NCBI GenBank assembly: GCA_000961805.1
Contig: LADV01000159.1
Span: 1 to 28,776, forward strand
DNA length: 28,776 nt
Origin: Peptococcaceae bacterium BRH_c23
GTDB taxonomy: Bacteria > Bacillota_B > Desulfitobacteriia > Desulfitobacteriales > Desulfitobacteriaceae
Direction: 5' to 3'
The stretch's first letter is position 1. Each line of letters starts with the position of its first letter. The notes beneath the pieces were generated by a model. It was given only the letters and a program-made list of their open reading frames with translations, was not told the origin of the DNA and did not search any database. Shown in pieces: positions 14,379 to 25,339 of the stretch. A program made the translations under genes and the position numbers.

Positions 14379-16163
14379 TTATTTTACTCCAGCGACCTCA
14401 ATATTAGTCACAATATGCAAATCCTTTAATTGTCTTATTGTCACTGGCGAAGGAGCATGCACCATTATATCAGAAGCACTCTGCGTCTTGGGAAAAGCAA
14501 TCACATCTCGGATGTTATCTTTACCTGTTAAAAGCATAATCAACCGATCGAGCCCAAAGGCAACTCCACCATGAGGAGGTGTTCCATACTCAAAGGCTTC
14601 TAAAAGATACCCAAACTTATCAACCGCTTCTTCCTCGGAAAAACCTAAGGCACTAAATAACTGTTCCTGAACCTTGCGGCGATGAATACGAATACTTCCG
14701 CCTCCCAGTTCTACACCATTAAGGACCATATCGTACGCTTTAGCCCGAACTTTGAGGGGTTCCGTCTCCAGAAGGGGTAAATCTTCATCCATAGGAGCAG
14801 TAAACGGGTGATGAATCGCAATATAGCGTTTTTGTTCCTCATCGTACTCCAGCAATGGAAACTCTGTCACCCATAAGAAATTGAGCGCATCCTCCGAAAT
14901 CAGGCCCAATCGTTTGGCTAATTCTAAGCGCAGATGACCTAAGGCATCCGAGACAACCGGGTACGTGTCTGCGACAAAGAACACGATATCCCCTGTCTCA
15001 GCACCAACATGTTTGATAAGGGCATTCATTTCTTCTTCTGTAAAAAACTTGGCAATCGGAGATTTAATTCCTTCCTCAGCCATGACAATCCAGGCTAAGC
15101 CTTTGGCGCGATAGGTACTGACATACTTCGCTAAGTCATCAATCTCTCGACGGGGCATTCCAGAACAATCTTTGGCACAGATACATTTCACACTTCCGCC
15201 ATTGGCTACAACATTGGCAAAAACCTTAAAACCAGTCTTAGCTACAAGGTCCCCAACATCAATGAGCTCCATCCCAAAACGCGTATCCGGTTTATCCGAC
15301 CCATAACGGTCCATAGCTTCCTTATACGTTAAACGAGGAAAAGGCATCATTAACGACTTTCCAATCGTCTCTGAGAAAATTCGAGCCATCAATTGTTCCA
15401 TCATCGGTAGAATGTCCTCCACCTCGACAAAGGACATTTCAATATCCAGCTGAGTGAATTCTGGTTGGCGATCCGCTCTAAGGTCCTCATCCCGAAAACA
15501 ACGTACTATTTGAAAATACTTCTCCATACCACCCACCATCAGAAGTTGCTTATAGATCTGCGGCGACTGAGGTAAGGCGTAAAATTCTCCTGGATGGACA
15601 CGGCTGGGAACAAGGTAATCCCTTGCTCCTTCTGGGGAGGATTTTATGAGCATCGGAGTTTCGATTTCATAGAAGCCTTGGTTATCAAAAAAATTGCGCA
15701 TGATTTGCGTTACTTGATGCCGAGTTTTGAACACTGCCTGCATCTCAGGGCGACGCAGATCTAGATAACGGTGTTTGAGACGCACTGTTTCATCGACCTC
15801 AACTTGATCGACAATATAATAAGGAGGAGTCTTGGCTCCATTCAGGATTTCCAAGGATTCAGCAACGATCTCGATTTTCCCAGTAGCCAAGTTCGGATTA
15901 ATCATCCCTTCAGGACGCGCAATCACTAGCCCTCGGATGGAGACTACAAACTCTGAACGAAGACTTTCGGCATCAGAAAATCCACTTCCCATTTTTTCTG
16001 GCCCAAAGACCACTTGCACAAGACCAGAACGATCCCGTAGGTCGACAAAAATTAATCCACCGTGGTCACGGCGACGTTGGACCCAGCCCAGCAACCGTAC
16101 GACCTCACCTACTTTATCCAAGCCTAGCGCTTCATTGTTGATACGTTCTGAAAACATCGTCAT
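14379..16163 (-). CDS. aspS: Aspartyl-tRNA synthetase
   Basis: The 594-residue class II enzyme has an N-terminal OB-fold anticodon domain ([26 protein letters not shown]). The catalytic core contains [30 protein letters not shown] (motif 2) and [11 protein letters not shown] (motif 3). The bacterial GAD insertion lies around residues 290-420 and contains four cysteines near CICAKDC. I chose the ATG at 16163, which has GAGGGG about 8 bases upstream; an in-frame start 15 codons earlier lies inside hisS. It begins one base after the hisS stop, so the two form a tight pair under the T-box. Confidence 0.97.
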   Translation of the reverse strand: MTMFSERINNEALGLDKVGEVVRLLGWVQRRRDHGGLIFVDLRDRSGLVQVVFGPEKMGSGFSDAESLRSEFVVSIRGLVIARPEGMINPNLATGKIEIVAESLEILNGAKTPPYYIVDQVEVDETVRLKHRYLDLRRPEMQAVFKTRHQVTQIMRNFFDNQGFYEIETPMLIKSSPEGARDYLVPSRVHPGEFYALPQSPQIYKQLLMVGGMEKYFQIVRCFRDEDLRADRQPEFTQLDIEMSFVEVEDILPMMEQLMARIFSETIGKSLMMPFPRLTYKEAMDRYGSDKPDTRFGMELIDVGDLVAKTGFKVFANVVANGGSVKCICAKDCSGMPRREIDDLAKYVSTYRAKGLAWIVMAEEGIKSPIAKFFTEEEMNALIKHVGAETGDIVFFVADTYPVVSDALGHLRLELAKRLGLISEDALNFLWVTEFPLLEYDEEQKRYIAIHHPFTAPMDEDLPLLETEPLKVRAKAYDMVLNGVELGGGSIRIHRRKVQEQLFSALGFSEEEAVDKFGYLLEAFEYGTPPHGGVAFGLDRLIMLLTGKDNIRDVIAFPKTQSASDIMVHAPSPVTIRQLKDLHIVTNIEVAGVK

Positions 16164-16164
16164 G

Positions 16165-17436
16165 CTAAACACCCCTCTGATACTTCTTGTTGATTTCTTC
16201 GACAGCACTAGCTAAGGGAACCTCGTTTTGTTCCCCAAGTGTTAAATCCCGAACTAGGAGCACATTTTTCTCCAATTCTGCTTCTCCAAGCATAAGGGCA
16301 TAGCGAACGTGTTGGCGATCAGCCGCTTTAAGTTGGGCTTTCAACCCTCGACTGAGCAAATCCATACCCACAGGGATCCCTTGATTTCTTAACTCACACA
16401 GGATAGAAAAAGCCTTGTTCTGGGCCTTTTCGCCCAAGGGGATCACCATAGCAAATAGTTTGGGCTTTTCTTGGGGAAGTTTGTTCTGTACTTGTAAGGC
16501 CGCTAAAACACGCTCGATCCCCATTGCAAATCCGATACCTGGGGTAGGGGATCCACCAATTTCCTCAACTAGCTTATCATACCGCCCACCGCCACAGATC
16601 GCGCTTTGTGCTCCAATTTCCTCAACCATCACTTCAAAGGCAGTTTTTGTATAATAGTCAAGCCCTCGAACTAAGCGTGGATTAACTCGGTACGCCACTC
16701 CCGCTGCACTTAATAAAGTAAGAACTCCCTCAAAGTGAGTGCTGCATTCCTCACATAAGGTATCCTTTGTGGTCGGGGCCCCTGTAGTAAGGGTTTGACA
16801 GGAGGTATTCTTGCAATCAAGAATGCGCAAAGGATTACGTTCAAACCGTTCCTGACAGTCGCTACAAAGTTCATTTTGGCGTGTATCCAAAAATTCCTGA
16901 AGCTGTTTGCGGTGCTCAGCTCGACAAGTTGGACAGCCAACTGAATTGACATGGACTTCTAGACCCACTAAGCCCAGACGTTTATATAAATTCCAGACTA
17001 AACTAATTACTTCTGCGTCAACCAGCGGCTGGTCTGCTCCCAACACCTCAACTCCGAATTGATGGAACTGGCGATAACGCCCGCTTTGTGGCCGCTCATA
17101 GCGAAACATGGGGCCCATGTAGTATAACTTGACCGGTTGGGGTTGACCGTGTAGCTTGTCCTCCACATAAGCGCGACAAACCGAAGCCGTCATCTCAGGA
17201 CGAAGAGTCATGGAACGGTCTCCTTTATCTAAGAAAGTATACATTTCTTTCTTGACAATATCGGTCGTTTGACCTACTCCGCGCTGAAAAAGTTCAGTTG
17301 CTTCAAACATTGGTGTACGAATCTCTTCATAACCAAATTCACGACAAACGCTTCGGATCGTCTCTTCGAGATAATGCCATTGTTCAATTGTACCTGGCAA
17401 GAGATCCTGAGTCCCTTTAGGACGCTGTATCGCCAT
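16165..17436 (-). CDS. hisS: Histidyl-tRNA synthetase
   Basis: The 423-residue class II enzyme begins [15 protein letters not shown]. Motif 2 is [19 protein letters not shown], the histidine-specific loops are [11 protein letters not shown] and GGRYDKL, and motif 3 is [12 protein letters not shown]. An inserted Cys-rich module lies around residues 185-255 with CPTC, CSDC, CKNTSC and CEEC, the layout of a zinc-binding insertion found in many clostridial HisRS. The C-terminal anticodon domain carries [21 protein letters not shown] lies 6 bases before the chosen ATG. The T-box leader upstream controls this gene and aspS. Confidence 0.97.
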   Translation of the reverse strand: MAIQRPKGTQDLLPGTIEQWHYLEETIRSVCREFGYEEIRTPMFEATELFQRGVGQTTDIVKKEMYTFLDKGDRSMTLRPEMTASVCRAYVEDKLHGQPQPVKLYYMGPMFRYERPQSGRYRQFHQFGVEVLGADQPLVDAEVISLVWNLYKRLGLVGLEVHVNSVGCPTCRAEHRKQLQEFLDTRQNELCSDCQERFERNPLRILDCKNTSCQTLTTGAPTTKDTLCEECSTHFEGVLTLLSAAGVAYRVNPRLVRGLDYYTKTAFEVMVEEIGAQSAICGGGRYDKLVEEIGGSPTPGIGFAMGIERVLAALQVQNKLPQEKPKLFAMVIPLGEKAQNKAFSILCELRNQGIPVGMDLLSRGLKAQLKAADRQHVRYALMLGEAELEKNVLLVRDLTLGEQNEVPLASAVEEINKKYQRGV

Positions 17437-17459
17437 AATGATTCCTCCTCTTATAGTAT

Positions 17460-17712
17460 AAAAAAAAGCCCTCGTTCCTTGCTTTGCTGCAAGGGACGAG
17501 AACTTCTCGTGGTGCCACCCTAATTGACGGAAGGTTTCCGCCCACTTTACAGTCCTTAACGAGACCACCCGATGCAAAACTATTCCCTTCAGGAGTGTCT
17601 AACCGAATATCTCCCAGGCTAGTTCCAGTCTTGCTAGCCCTCCCTGTCGAAAGAATAACCCGGATTTTTCCAAAGGTATTATGAATACTTTTACTTATTA
17701 TTTAATGTTCAT
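17460..17712 (-). promoter_or_regulatory. T-box leader of hisS-aspS
   Basis: On the minus strand the T-box core AGGGTGGCACCACG is at 17508-17521. Its TGGCA pairs with the 3' end of uncharged tRNA. A competing terminator follows: CTCGTCCCTTGC (17489-17500) pairs with GCAAGGAACGAG (17471-17482) and ends in GGCTTTTTTT. Stem I sequences lie upstream around 17600-17690. The best specifier is GACAC at 17595-17599: GAC (Asp) followed by A fits the rule of a purine after the codon, and it overlaps CAC (His). Uncharged tRNA would favour read-through into hisS and aspS. Confidence 0.93.
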
Positions 17713-17717
17713 CCAAC

Positions 17718-17747
17718 ATATTATCAAATATTACGGCCATTTGTCAA
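17718..17747 (-). promoter_or_regulatory. Promoter of the T-box hisS-aspS operon
   Basis: On the minus strand TTGACA (17742-17747) and TAATAT (17718-17723) are 18 bases apart, about 285 bases before hisS, which leaves room for the T-box leader. Confidence 0.8.
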
Positions 17748-17786
17748 ATTATGAGTTGAACAATTTTTAGCTCTTGGACGATAACC

Positions 17787-18410
17787 TTACCCCAAAAAGG
17801 GATTATCGCGCTTTTCTTCTCCGATAGTGGTCGCCTCACCATGCCCAGGAAAAACAAGTGTCTCTTCAGGCAGGATTAGGAGTTTTTTCTTGACTCCAGC
17901 TAGGAGTTGATCTAACGATCCGCCGGGGAAATCCGTCCGACCAATCGACCCTGCAAAAAGAGTATCCCCGCTAAACAGCCCTTCAGAGCATAAAAAACAT
18001 GCCCCCCCAGGAGAATGCCCAGGAGTGGAAATAACTTTGAGCCGTTCGTTGCCAATCACGAGTTCTTGCCCGTCCTCCAGCAGGATATCTGCTTTTTTCT
18101 GGACGAGATTCTGCCCCATATAACCTGAAAGGTTCTTCCTCCCATCGGTCAGCATGCCTGCATCGCCCTCATGAATCCCGACTTGGACATTTCCTCCTAA
18201 TAAGTCTCTCAGTTCATCGACAGCACCAATGTGATCGATATGTCCGTGGGTCAGAAGAATATAGTCGACCTTTACACCCTTCTCTAAAATCCAGCGTTGA
18301 ATCTTCTTAGCTTCAGCTCCTGGGTCAATGATTACGGCTTTCTTTGTTTCCATACAGGCATAGAGATAACAATTTGCACTTATAGGTCCTACAGCTCGCC
18401 CTTCAATCAT
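17787..18410 (-). CDS. MBL-fold hydrolase, glyoxalase II-like (YqgX type)
   Basis: The 207-residue metallo-beta-lactamase-fold protein has the metal motif LTHGHIDHIG (H-x-H-x-D-H, about residues 54-61). The later ligands are H in TPGHSPGG, D in FSGDTLF and the final H in FPGHGEATT. The opening GPISANCYLY is the YqgX/YcbL-type glyoxalase II-like family. These act on thioesters or unknown substrates. AGGAGG lies 7 bases before the ATG. It follows dtd by 11 bases and so belongs to the rsh-dtd operon. Confidence 0.92.
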   Translation of the reverse strand: MIEGRAVGPISANCYLYACMETKKAVIIDPGAEAKKIQRWILEKGVKVDYILLTHGHIDHIGAVDELRDLLGGNVQVGIHEGDAGMLTDGRKNLSGYMGQNLVQKKADILLEDGQELVIGNERLKVISTPGHSPGGACFLCSEGLFSGDTLFAGSIGRTDFPGGSLDQLLAGVKKKLLILPEETLVFPGHGEATTIGEEKRDNPFLG

Positions 18411-18421
18411 TTACATTCCTC

Positions 18422-18871
18422 CTAGAATTTCTTTTCACTATCCAACAGTATCGTCACTGGTCCAGCGTTGATCAGTTCAACGTCCATTTCAGCTTGAAAG
18501 ACCCCCGTTTCGACCTTAAGACCATAGCTGCGAATTGCTTCCACACTGCGCTCAAACATTTCCTTGGCCTGCTCCGGCGGTGCGGCTGAAGAAAAGCTTG
18601 GCCGTTTTCCCCTCCAACAATCTCCATAGAGAGTAAACTGAGAGACCACCAGAATTTCTCCACCTACATCCAATATCGAACGATTCATTTTCTGTTCTTC
18701 ATCTTCGAAAATCCTCAGACCGACAAGTTTATCCACCATCCAGGTCAAATCGTCTGCTCCATCTCCCTGTCCAACAGCTAACAAAACTAGAAGACCACCA
18801 GATATCTGCCCCACGGTTTCACCATGCACGGTTACAGAGGCGCGTTTAACACGCTGAATCACACTGCGCAT
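18422..18871 (-). CDS. dtd: D-aminoacyl-tRNA deacylase
   Basis: The 149-residue enzyme frees tRNA from D-amino acids. It begins [15 protein letters not shown]. The two signature motifs are SQFTLYGD (about residue 77) and NAGPVTILL near the C-terminus, which form the chiral pocket across the dimer. I chose the ATG at 18871 with AGGAGG 8 bases upstream; the open frame extends 40 codons further but inside rsh. It starts one base after the rsh stop, and its ribosome site lies in a duplicated 18-base unit. Confidence 0.96.
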   Translation of the reverse strand: MRSVIQRVKRASVTVHGETVGQISGGLLVLLAVGQGDGADDLTWMVDKLVGLRIFEDEEQKMNRSILDVGGEILVVSQFTLYGDCWRGKRPSFSSAAPPEQAKEMFERSVEAIRSYGLKVETGVFQAEMDVELINAGPVTILLDSEKKF

Positions 18872-18872
18872 T

Positions 18873-21101
18873 TTATTTTCCTCCTGAATGGATCCGCTCT
18901 CCTGAATGGATCCGCTTAACCTCCGTAATATCCTTAACCTTACGGATTTTATGCATGACCATTTTGAGCTGATCAAGGTTTCGAATCTCAATCCGCAACT
19001 GAATATGAGCCAAGTTATCCTTACCCACCCGAGCGTTAATCCCCAGAATATGCGTGCGAGTATCTAAGACGGTATTCATGACCTCCGTAACCAGACGCGG
19101 CTTGTCCATCCCATAGATTTGAATATCGACAGGATAAGTAGAATCCACTTGTTCTGCCCAGACGACTTCCACAACCCGCTCACTCTCATCTTCAGAGTGG
19201 CTGAGGATATTGCTGCAATCCCCACGATGAATAGAAACTCCTCTGCCACGGGTAATGTAACCGATAATAGTATCCCCTGGCAGCGGGTTGCAACACTGGG
19301 CAAAACGAATTAACACATTATCAATACCCTTAACCCTTACACCGTGCGAAGCTTTACCGTAGGAAGTCTGAGTGGGTATTTTTCCTTCTCCTTGCTGCAG
19401 TGAAGCAAGCTGCAGCTTTTCGCGTTCCTCTTTGGAGAGATCCTCACGCAAACGCATCAAGACCTTATTGGTGGTAAGTACACCATCTCCAATAGCGGCA
19501 TATACATCATCCAAAGCCAATAAATTTTGACTTTTGCCAATAGCTAGCAGACTTTCTGGCTTGAGAATATCCGAATCCACTCCAAGTTTACGGACCTCTC
19601 GTTCCAAGCTTTCTCGCCCTCGGACAATGTTATCCTCTCTTTGCTCTTTCTTAAACCATTGACGAATCCTATTCTTAGCCTGAGACGTTTTGACAAAAGC
19701 CAGCCAATCTCGACTGGGAGCGCCTCCTTGCTTCGAGGTAAGAATTTCTAGAATATCGCCGTTGGTAAGTTTAGTTTCTAGAGGAACAATCCGACCATTA
19801 ATCTTCGCACCAATGCAACGATGCCCAACATCCGTATGAACCCGGTAAGCAAAATCAATCGGACAGGAATCCGCTGGTAGTTCAACCACATCTCCCTTAG
19901 GGGTAAATACAAACACCGTATCTGTAAATAAGTCAATCTTTAAGGATTCCATAAATTCTCCGGCATCCCGGGAATCATGTTGCCACTCGAGTAATTGACG
20001 CAACCAAGAAAGTTTTTGCTCAAAGTTTACGCTTGCTGTCTTGTTACCAGCCTCTTTGCCGCCCTCTTTACTACCTTCCTTGTACTTCCAATGCGCAGCG
20101 ATCCCATATTCTGACGTGCGATGCATTTCGCAAGTCCGAATTTGAATCTCAAAAGGTTCTCCATGAACTCCGATTAGCGTAGTATGTAACGATTGGTACA
20201 TATTAGGCTTTGGCATAGCAATATAATCTTTAAATCGACCTGGTAGAGGCTTCCACAAGGTGTGGACGATTCCGAGTGCGCCATAACAATCATTGACTGA
20301 TTCCACAACCACTCGAATCGCCATTAGATCGTAAATCTCACTCAGTTCTTTATGCTGGGTGGTCATTTTACGATAGATACTGTAAAAATGCTTGGGACGA
20401 CCAGCAATGTCCGCATAAATATCGACTTCTCTTAAACGTTCTCGCATGAGTACAATAACTTCGTTGATATAGGCTTCGCGTTCACGTCGTTTGAGGGCAA
20501 TCCCTTCCACGAGATCATAGTATTCTTGAGGTTTTAAATATCGAAACGAAAGATCTTCCAACTCCCATTTAATCCGAAAAATCCCCAGACGGTTAGCCAG
20601 AGGTGCAAAGATTTCAAGTGTTTCTTGAGCAATTTCCTTTTGTTTTTCAATTGAATGATATTTCAAAGTACGCATGTTATGGAGTCGATCGGCAAGTTTA
20701 ATGAGAATTACACGGATATCCTTGGCCATAGCCAAGAACATCTTGCGTAAATTTTCTACCTGTTGCTCCACTTTACTCTTATACTCAATCCGCCCAAGCT
20801 TGGTTACCCCATCGACTAATAACGCAATTTCCGAACCAAATTCCTTCTCAATATCTGCAATGGTGAACGAAGTATCTTCCACAACATCATGCAGTAGGGC
20901 AGCCGCAATGGTCGCCTCATCCATTTCCAGTTCAACCAAAATCTCCGCCACTTCAAGAGGATGGAGAATATAGTCTTCCCCGGAGTTTCGAAGTTGGTTC
21001 CGATGTGCCACTTCAGCAAATTCATAAGCCTTATCTACAATTGCCAGACGCGCCTGGGGGGATTTCTTTTGCAGTTTTACCCTTAACTCCGCGAAGGACA
21101 T
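18873..21101 (-). CDS. rsh: Bifunctional (p)ppGpp synthetase/hydrolase (RelA/SpoT homologue)
   Basis: The 742-residue long RSH protein makes and degrades the alarmone (p)ppGpp. The HD hydrolase domain is N-terminal ([20 protein letters not shown]) and looks intact. The synthetase domain contains [22 protein letters not shown] and the RFKD loop (R-x-K-D, the form seen in bifunctional enzymes). TGS (about 390-450), helical, zinc-finger-like ([15 protein letters not shown]) and C-terminal ACT domains follow. I chose the ATG at 21101 because AGAGGAAG lies 7 bases upstream. The last codons encode a doubled RIHSG(E/G) made by an 18-base tandem duplication. Confidence 0.96.
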   Translation of the reverse strand: MSFAELRVKLQKKSPQARLAIVDKAYEFAEVAHRNQLRNSGEDYILHPLEVAEILVELEMDEATIAAALLHDVVEDTSFTIADIEKEFGSEIALLVDGVTKLGRIEYKSKVEQQVENLRKMFLAMAKDIRVILIKLADRLHNMRTLKYHSIEKQKEIAQETLEIFAPLANRLGIFRIKWELEDLSFRYLKPQEYYDLVEGIALKRREREAYINEVIVLMRERLREVDIYADIAGRPKHFYSIYRKMTTQHKELSEIYDLMAIRVVVESVNDCYGALGIVHTLWKPLPGRFKDYIAMPKPNMYQSLHTTLIGVHGEPFEIQIRTCEMHRTSEYGIAAHWKYKEGSKEGGKEAGNKTASVNFEQKLSWLRQLLEWQHDSRDAGEFMESLKIDLFTDTVFVFTPKGDVVELPADSCPIDFAYRVHTDVGHRCIGAKINGRIVPLETKLTNGDILEILTSKQGGAPSRDWLAFVKTSQAKNRIRQWFKKEQREDNIVRGRESLEREVRKLGVDSDILKPESLLAIGKSQNLLALDDVYAAIGDGVLTTNKVLMRLREDLSKEEREKLQLASLQQGEGKIPTQTSYGKASHGVRVKGIDNVLIRFAQCCNPLPGDTIIGYITRGRGVSIHRGDCSNILSHSEDESERVVEVVWAEQVDSTYPVDIQIYGMDKPRLVTEVMNTVLDTRTHILGINARVGKDNLAHIQLRIEIRNLDQLKMVMHKIRKVKDITEVKRIHSGERIHSGGK
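18881..18916. repeat. 18-bp perfect tandem duplication at the rsh/dtd junction
   Basis: CTCCTGAATGGATCCGCT occurs twice head to tail (18881-18898, 18899-18916). Read on the minus strand each copy adds six codons to rsh and one AGGAG-like ribosome site. Only the copy next to dtd is correctly spaced. Confidence 0.95.
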
Positions 21102-21160
21102 TGGCGAACTTCCTCTCATCCGATATCGATTAAGCTGATTTTATATTGCGGCTTTTTATA

Positions 21161-21673
21161 TTAATACTCAACCAATGAAAAAACGGGATATTCTACAAGC
21201 TTTTCCCTACCCTTTAAAAACGTTAATTCAATCAAAAATCCCATGCCCAGCACGTCCGCTCCAATTTTCTGCATTAAATTTGCGGTTGCCAGCATTGTTC
21301 CTCCGGTTGCTAGCAGATCATCAACGATCACGACCCGTTCTCCCGGACGAATGGCATCGGCATGGACTTCTAAGGTATCAAAACCATATTCTAAGGCATA
21401 AGTTTCAGCGATTGTATTAGCTGGTAACTTGCCCGGTTTGCGGACAGGAACAAAGCCAATTCCCAAGGCATAGGCGACCGGAGCTCCGAATAAAAAGCCC
21501 CGTGCCTCTGGCCCGACGATCACGTCAGGTTGCCATGGTTTAATTTTTTCGACGAGGGCGTCTATTGCTGAGCGGTAAATCTCACCATTTTTAAGCAAGG
21601 TAGTAACATCCTTATAGGATATCCCTTCCTTAGGAAAATCAGTAATTATGCGAATATGATCTCTAAAATCCAT
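21161..21673 (-). CDS. apt: Adenine phosphoribosyltransferase
   Basis: The 170-residue purine salvage enzyme converts adenine and PRPP to AMP. It begins [22 protein letters not shown]. The adenine-binding segment is [18 protein letters not shown] and the PRPP loop is [14 protein letters not shown] (about 117-130). The ATG at 21673 matches the family start; a TTG seven codons upstream overlaps the recJ stop and is less likely. It lies between recJ and rsh, the usual Firmicutes order. Confidence 0.96.
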   Translation of the reverse strand: MDFRDHIRIITDFPKEGISYKDVTTLLKNGEIYRSAIDALVEKIKPWQPDVIVGPEARGFLFGAPVAYALGIGFVPVRKPGKLPANTIAETYALEYGFDTLEVHADAIRPGERVVIVDDLLATGGTMLATANLMQKIGADVLGMGFLIELTFLKGREKLVEYPVFSLVEY

Positions 21674-21690
21674 TGTAATTAGGCCGCCTT

Positions 21691-24057
21691 TCAATTATAA
21701 ACTATTCCAACACTATTTAATAATTCAAGCTGAAATTTTAGAGCTTTTTCTAAGCGTTCTTTGGCAAACCGAAAACGTAAAGAGGTCTCAAGATCTAGCT
21801 TGCTCTGCGCCGGAATCCACTCTATGGCAAGCTTATCAGTTCCCCCTAGAATACGGAGTAGCCCCAATTCTTCAAAAATCTTCAGGGCAAGCTTCCCATT
21901 TTGTGAGACTTTGGCGTCAAGCTCCCAATGAAAGGGGTTCCCTGTTTTCGATTTAGCAAGGAGCTCCCGATACAGATTGATAAGTTCTTCACGCGCTATG
22001 AACCTACACCGCTGACGAACCTTTTCCTCATTAGGACTTTGAAATCCTGCAAGGGCAATCCGAAAAACCCCTAAATTTTGTAGTTTCTCGACCGCTTCCC
22101 GAAAATCCTCTTCCGTTAGCGGTAAGCCAAGAATCACGCCAAAACCCCCAACCTGAATTCCAGTCTCTTCTTGATCCAACTGTGAAACGAGTTCACTCTT
22201 CCCTCGTCGCAGGGCAAGCTCGTTCTGATCCGTGTCCCATATCCAGACTGGCTCCTCATCTCGTAAAGGCCAATCTTCCTGGCTTAAGTTGCGCCAGTCC
22301 AACCATTCCACCGTGGGCTCATCATTCGTTGCAGCAATTTCCTGAACTGAAGACCATTGAGCTTCAGCTTGGATATCCTTGATCATTAATTGAACGTTTT
22401 CCCGCCCTCGAAAGGTATTCCAATCTAAGCTGAACGCTGCATCTAGGCTTATCTTGTCCTTTAGTTCATTCATGCGATCTCCCAGTCGAAAGGCAATTCC
22501 TTCCTGTTCTCCTTGAGCTCCGAAACGAAATTTTATATGACTCCGTTCTTTGCCAACCGCACTGACAGAATGCACGGGAATTGCTTGAGAAGCTAGAGTC
22601 GGTCCAGGATTTCCATAGCCAAACGGGGCCATTTGTTCAAGTTGACGGAGCAAATCCGCCGAAACCGCCTCGAGAGAAACTTGCCGGTCAATTTTTAGGA
22701 CTTCTTGAAAAAGAGTTTCCTCAAAAACCAAGGCCTGATCATTTAATCCTGCTCTAAAATGTCCGATATCTGCTGTGAGAAGAGAAAAGCCAGCCGCCTG
22801 TCTATGCCCGCCAAACTTTATTAACAGTTGCGCTTGGGTACTCAGTTGTTCCAAGACAGGATAACCCGCTATCCCACGAGCCGAGCCCTTAGCTTCGTCC
22901 CCTTCTTCCGCTATCATAAATACTGGACGATAATAGCGTTCCACCAAGCGGGATGCCACGATCCCAATCACACCGTGGTGCCAATGATCTGCAGATAGAA
23001 CAATTACCCTGGGGATAGGTTCACATTCCAGCATAGCAATCGCTTCAGCCAGAATCGCTTTCTCGATGTCCTGACGTGCTTGGTTTTCTAAAGTTAATTG
23101 ATGAGCAAGCTCATTCGCTCGTTCCTGATCCCCCGTCAAGAGCAGTTCTAGTCCTGCTCGTGCGCTGTCCATCCGTCCAGCTGCATTAATCCGAGGTGCT
23201 ACCATAAATCCAATCTGACCTGCTTTTAGAGGAGGGCCGTTCCTCAGCCCACACTCTTCGAGCAGAGCTAATAGTCCCAGGTGCTGAGTTTCTGCCATTT
23301 GGCGAAGGCCAAACTGGACAAAGATCCGGTTTTCTCCGACCAAAGGAACTAGGTCTGCAATCGTCCCTAAGGCCACTAAATCTAAGAGTTGGCCTTCAGT
23401 TTCTATACCCACTTCCTGATTTCCGAAGGAATGGAGTAACGCTTGGGCTAACTTGAAAGCCACCCCTACCCCGGCTAAATCTCGAAATGGATAACCTGAA
23501 TTCTCAACTTTGGGATTTAAGATCGCAAAGGCTTCCGGTAAAGTCTCGGGAGGTTCATGGTGATCCGTAATAATGACATCAATCTTCAAGGTTTGGGCAA
23601 GTCTCACTTCCGAAACAGCTGTGATTCCGCAATCGACCGTTATTAGAAGACCTACACCGGCCTTTGCGGCCCGTTCAATAGCTTCAGAATGTAATCCATA
23701 GCCCTCGTCTTGGCGATGGGGAATATAGGCTACTGCATGAAAACCCAAATCACTAAGGACTTTGTATAAAATAGTAGTACTTGTCACCCCATCTACGTCA
23801 TAGTCTCCATAAATGAGTATCTTTTCTTTCTGTGCAAAAGCTAAGGACAAGCGCTGGACAGTTTTTTTCATATCCTTAAAACAAAAGGGTGAAAGCAGAT
23901 TCAAGAGTGTTGGGCGCAAAAATTCGATCGCTTCCTCTGGTTCTCGAAAACCCCTTTGGGCCAAAATATCGGTGACTACTGGAGAAATACCCAAGGCACC
24001 GCATAAGATTTCTGACATTCGTCCGGAAGATTGTTGCATGGACCATATTCGTTTCAT
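21691..24057 (-). CDS. recJ: Single-stranded-DNA-specific exonuclease RecJ
   Basis: The 788-residue 5'-3' exonuclease acts in recombination and repair. The DHH domain has [18 protein letters not shown] (motif I, about 78) and [11 protein letters not shown] (motif III, about 155). The DHHA1 domain has [18 protein letters not shown] (about 355) and [11 protein letters not shown]. An OB-fold follows (to about 560), then a roughly 220-residue C-terminal extension typical of the long Firmicutes RecJ. GGGGGAG lies about 6 bases before the ATG. It is followed directly by apt, with the stop overlapping the upstream apt alternative start. Confidence 0.96.
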   Translation of the reverse strand: MKRIWSMQQSSGRMSEILCGALGISPVVTDILAQRGFREPEEAIEFLRPTLLNLLSPFCFKDMKKTVQRLSLAFAQKEKILIYGDYDVDGVTSTTILYKVLSDLGFHAVAYIPHRQDEGYGLHSEAIERAAKAGVGLLITVDCGITAVSEVRLAQTLKIDVIITDHHEPPETLPEAFAILNPKVENSGYPFRDLAGVGVAFKLAQALLHSFGNQEVGIETEGQLLDLVALGTIADLVPLVGENRIFVQFGLRQMAETQHLGLLALLEECGLRNGPPLKAGQIGFMVAPRINAAGRMDSARAGLELLLTGDQERANELAHQLTLENQARQDIEKAILAEAIAMLECEPIPRVIVLSADHWHHGVIGIVASRLVERYYRPVFMIAEEGDEAKGSARGIAGYPVLEQLSTQAQLLIKFGGHRQAAGFSLLTADIGHFRAGLNDQALVFEETLFQEVLKIDRQVSLEAVSADLLRQLEQMAPFGYGNPGPTLASQAIPVHSVSAVGKERSHIKFRFGAQGEQEGIAFRLGDRMNELKDKISLDAAFSLDWNTFRGRENVQLMIKDIQAEAQWSSVQEIAATNDEPTVEWLDWRNLSQEDWPLRDEEPVWIWDTDQNELALRRGKSELVSQLDQEETGIQVGGFGVILGLPLTEEDFREAVEKLQNLGVFRIALAGFQSPNEEKVRQRCRFIAREELINLYRELLAKSKTGNPFHWELDAKVSQNGKLALKIFEELGLLRILGGTDKLAIEWIPAQSKLDLETSLRFRFAKERLEKALKFQLELLNSVGIVYN

Positions 24058-24071
24058 TTATACTCCCCCAA

Positions 24072-24200
24072 CTCGAGGCGCGAGGTTCGAGGCTCGATGT
24101 TCGAACTTCGGACCTCGACTTATTAATCTTCAACCTCTGACTTCTACCCTTTAATTAACCCCTGGTTTCTGACCTCTGGCTTCTGACTTCCGGTCTCTGG
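24072..24200. repeat. Two kinds of degenerate simple repeat at the CDF transporter / recJ junction
   Basis: Positions 24072-24120 are TTCGAGG/TTCGAAC-type units like those near mnmA. Positions 24130-24200 are chains of CTTCTGACCTCTGG-like units. The second type runs into the CDF gene and supplies its last codons. Confidence 0.6.
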
Positions 24201-25142
24201 GTCAAGTCGACAACGTTGACAGACGGACGCAAGCCCGTCTTCAACAGGGCATTCCACATCCCTGGTACTGCAAGGTTCTGCGTGAATCAGGACAAACGCT
24301 AAATGTAATCTCACATTGATTTCTAGCTCAATCCTGTCACAAAGTTCATGCACATCAACGACTGGAGTGTACTTCGGAACGACCAAATGTAAATCGATAT
24401 GTCTTTCCGCTCCGGCCTTCCTAGTGCGCAGCTTATGAAACTCCACAAATTCATCCGCATGTAGCAAGAGAACTTCGGCAATTATTTCACGTTCTTCATC
24501 TGGTAAACTAACGTCCACCAGGGGTGCAAAGGCTTTCTTCGTCAAATCGATGGATGCCTTAATAATCATTAACGCAACACCAAGCGCTATGATCGGGTCA
24601 AGAATGGTCCAGCCTGTAATTTTTATTAGTAATAGCCCTATAAAAACCCCCACTGAGGTAAACACATCGGTCCGCAAATGCAAGGCATCAGCTTCGAGGG
24701 CTACTGAATCAGTACGTTTGGCTACTTTCATAAGTCGTGTTGATACGATCAAATTAGTGATTGCCGAAACACCCATGACGAGCAGACCTAGGCTCAAGCC
24801 CAAATCTGAGACATGCCCACCTTGACCATAAATGATCTCCATAATCTTCTTAAACGCTTCAAAGATGATCATAAGGGCAGCAACAAATATCAAAGCAGCC
24901 TCAATCGTACCAGAAACATTTTCGATTTTCCCGTGTCCATAGGCATGACAGGAATCTGCTGGTTTTCCCGACTGCCTCACCGCAAAAAGGGCAATAAAAG
25001 CCGCCACTAGATCAATACCAGAATGAATTCCCTCTGACAGGATACTCATCGAACCGCTTGCTAACCCAATTACGACTTTACTAAATGTTAAGAAAGTATT
25101 AGAAACGACAGATAATAATGCCACCTGCGTCTTCTCATTCAC
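24144..25142 (-). CDS. Cation diffusion facilitator (CDF) metal exporter
   Basis: The 332-residue inner-membrane metal/proton antiporter has six predicted helices. Metal-site motifs are HSGID in helix 2 (about residue 40) and HLRTD in helix 5 (about 154), which fits zinc, iron or manganese transport. The cytoplasmic domain (about 205-300) contains RKAGAERHIDLHLVV and HELCDRIE. After the usual end come several cysteines (residues about 290-315, ending CQRC), and then a tail, PETGSQKPEVRNQG, encoded by simple repeat. The start is GTG at 25142, with AGGAGAG about 7 bases upstream. It is upstream of recJ but probably has a separate transcript. Confidence 0.92.
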   Translation of the reverse strand: MNEKTQVALLSVVSNTFLTFSKVVIGLASGSMSILSEGIHSGIDLVAAFIALFAVRQSGKPADSCHAYGHGKIENVSGTIEAALIFVAALMIIFEAFKKIMEIIYGQGGHVSDLGLSLGLLVMGVSAITNLIVSTRLMKVAKRTDSVALEADALHLRTDVFTSVGVFIGLLLIKITGWTILDPIIALGVALMIIKASIDLTKKAFAPLVDVSLPDEEREIIAEVLLLHADEFVEFHKLRTRKAGAERHIDLHLVVPKYTPVVDVHELCDRIELEINVRLHLAFVLIHAEPCSTRDVECPVEDGLASVCQRCRLDPETGSQKPEVRNQGLIKG

Positions 25143-25199
25143 GACCTACTCTCCTCACCTTCAAAACTCTGCCTAGGTATTAAAATCATGACAGCACAT

Positions 25200-25230
25200 A
25201 AAAATAGGACCCCTTATATCAAGGAAGTCC
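25200..25230 (-). terminator. Likely terminator after the 148-aa membrane protein gene
   Basis: On the minus strand GGACTTCCTT pairs with AAGGGGTCC (25207-25230) through a T-G step and a one-base bulge, followed by TATTTTT. A second small hairpin, GCGGA/TCCGC, lies at 25232-25245. Confidence 0.6.
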
Positions 25231-25339
25231 CGCGGATTCCTCCGCTGCCTCAACACATTGAAGCCCAGCTATTGCCTGACAAAGATAGTTTATGTATAAG
25301 ATATCAAAATTTATACCTTAAAGCAAGGTTTATTGTGGA

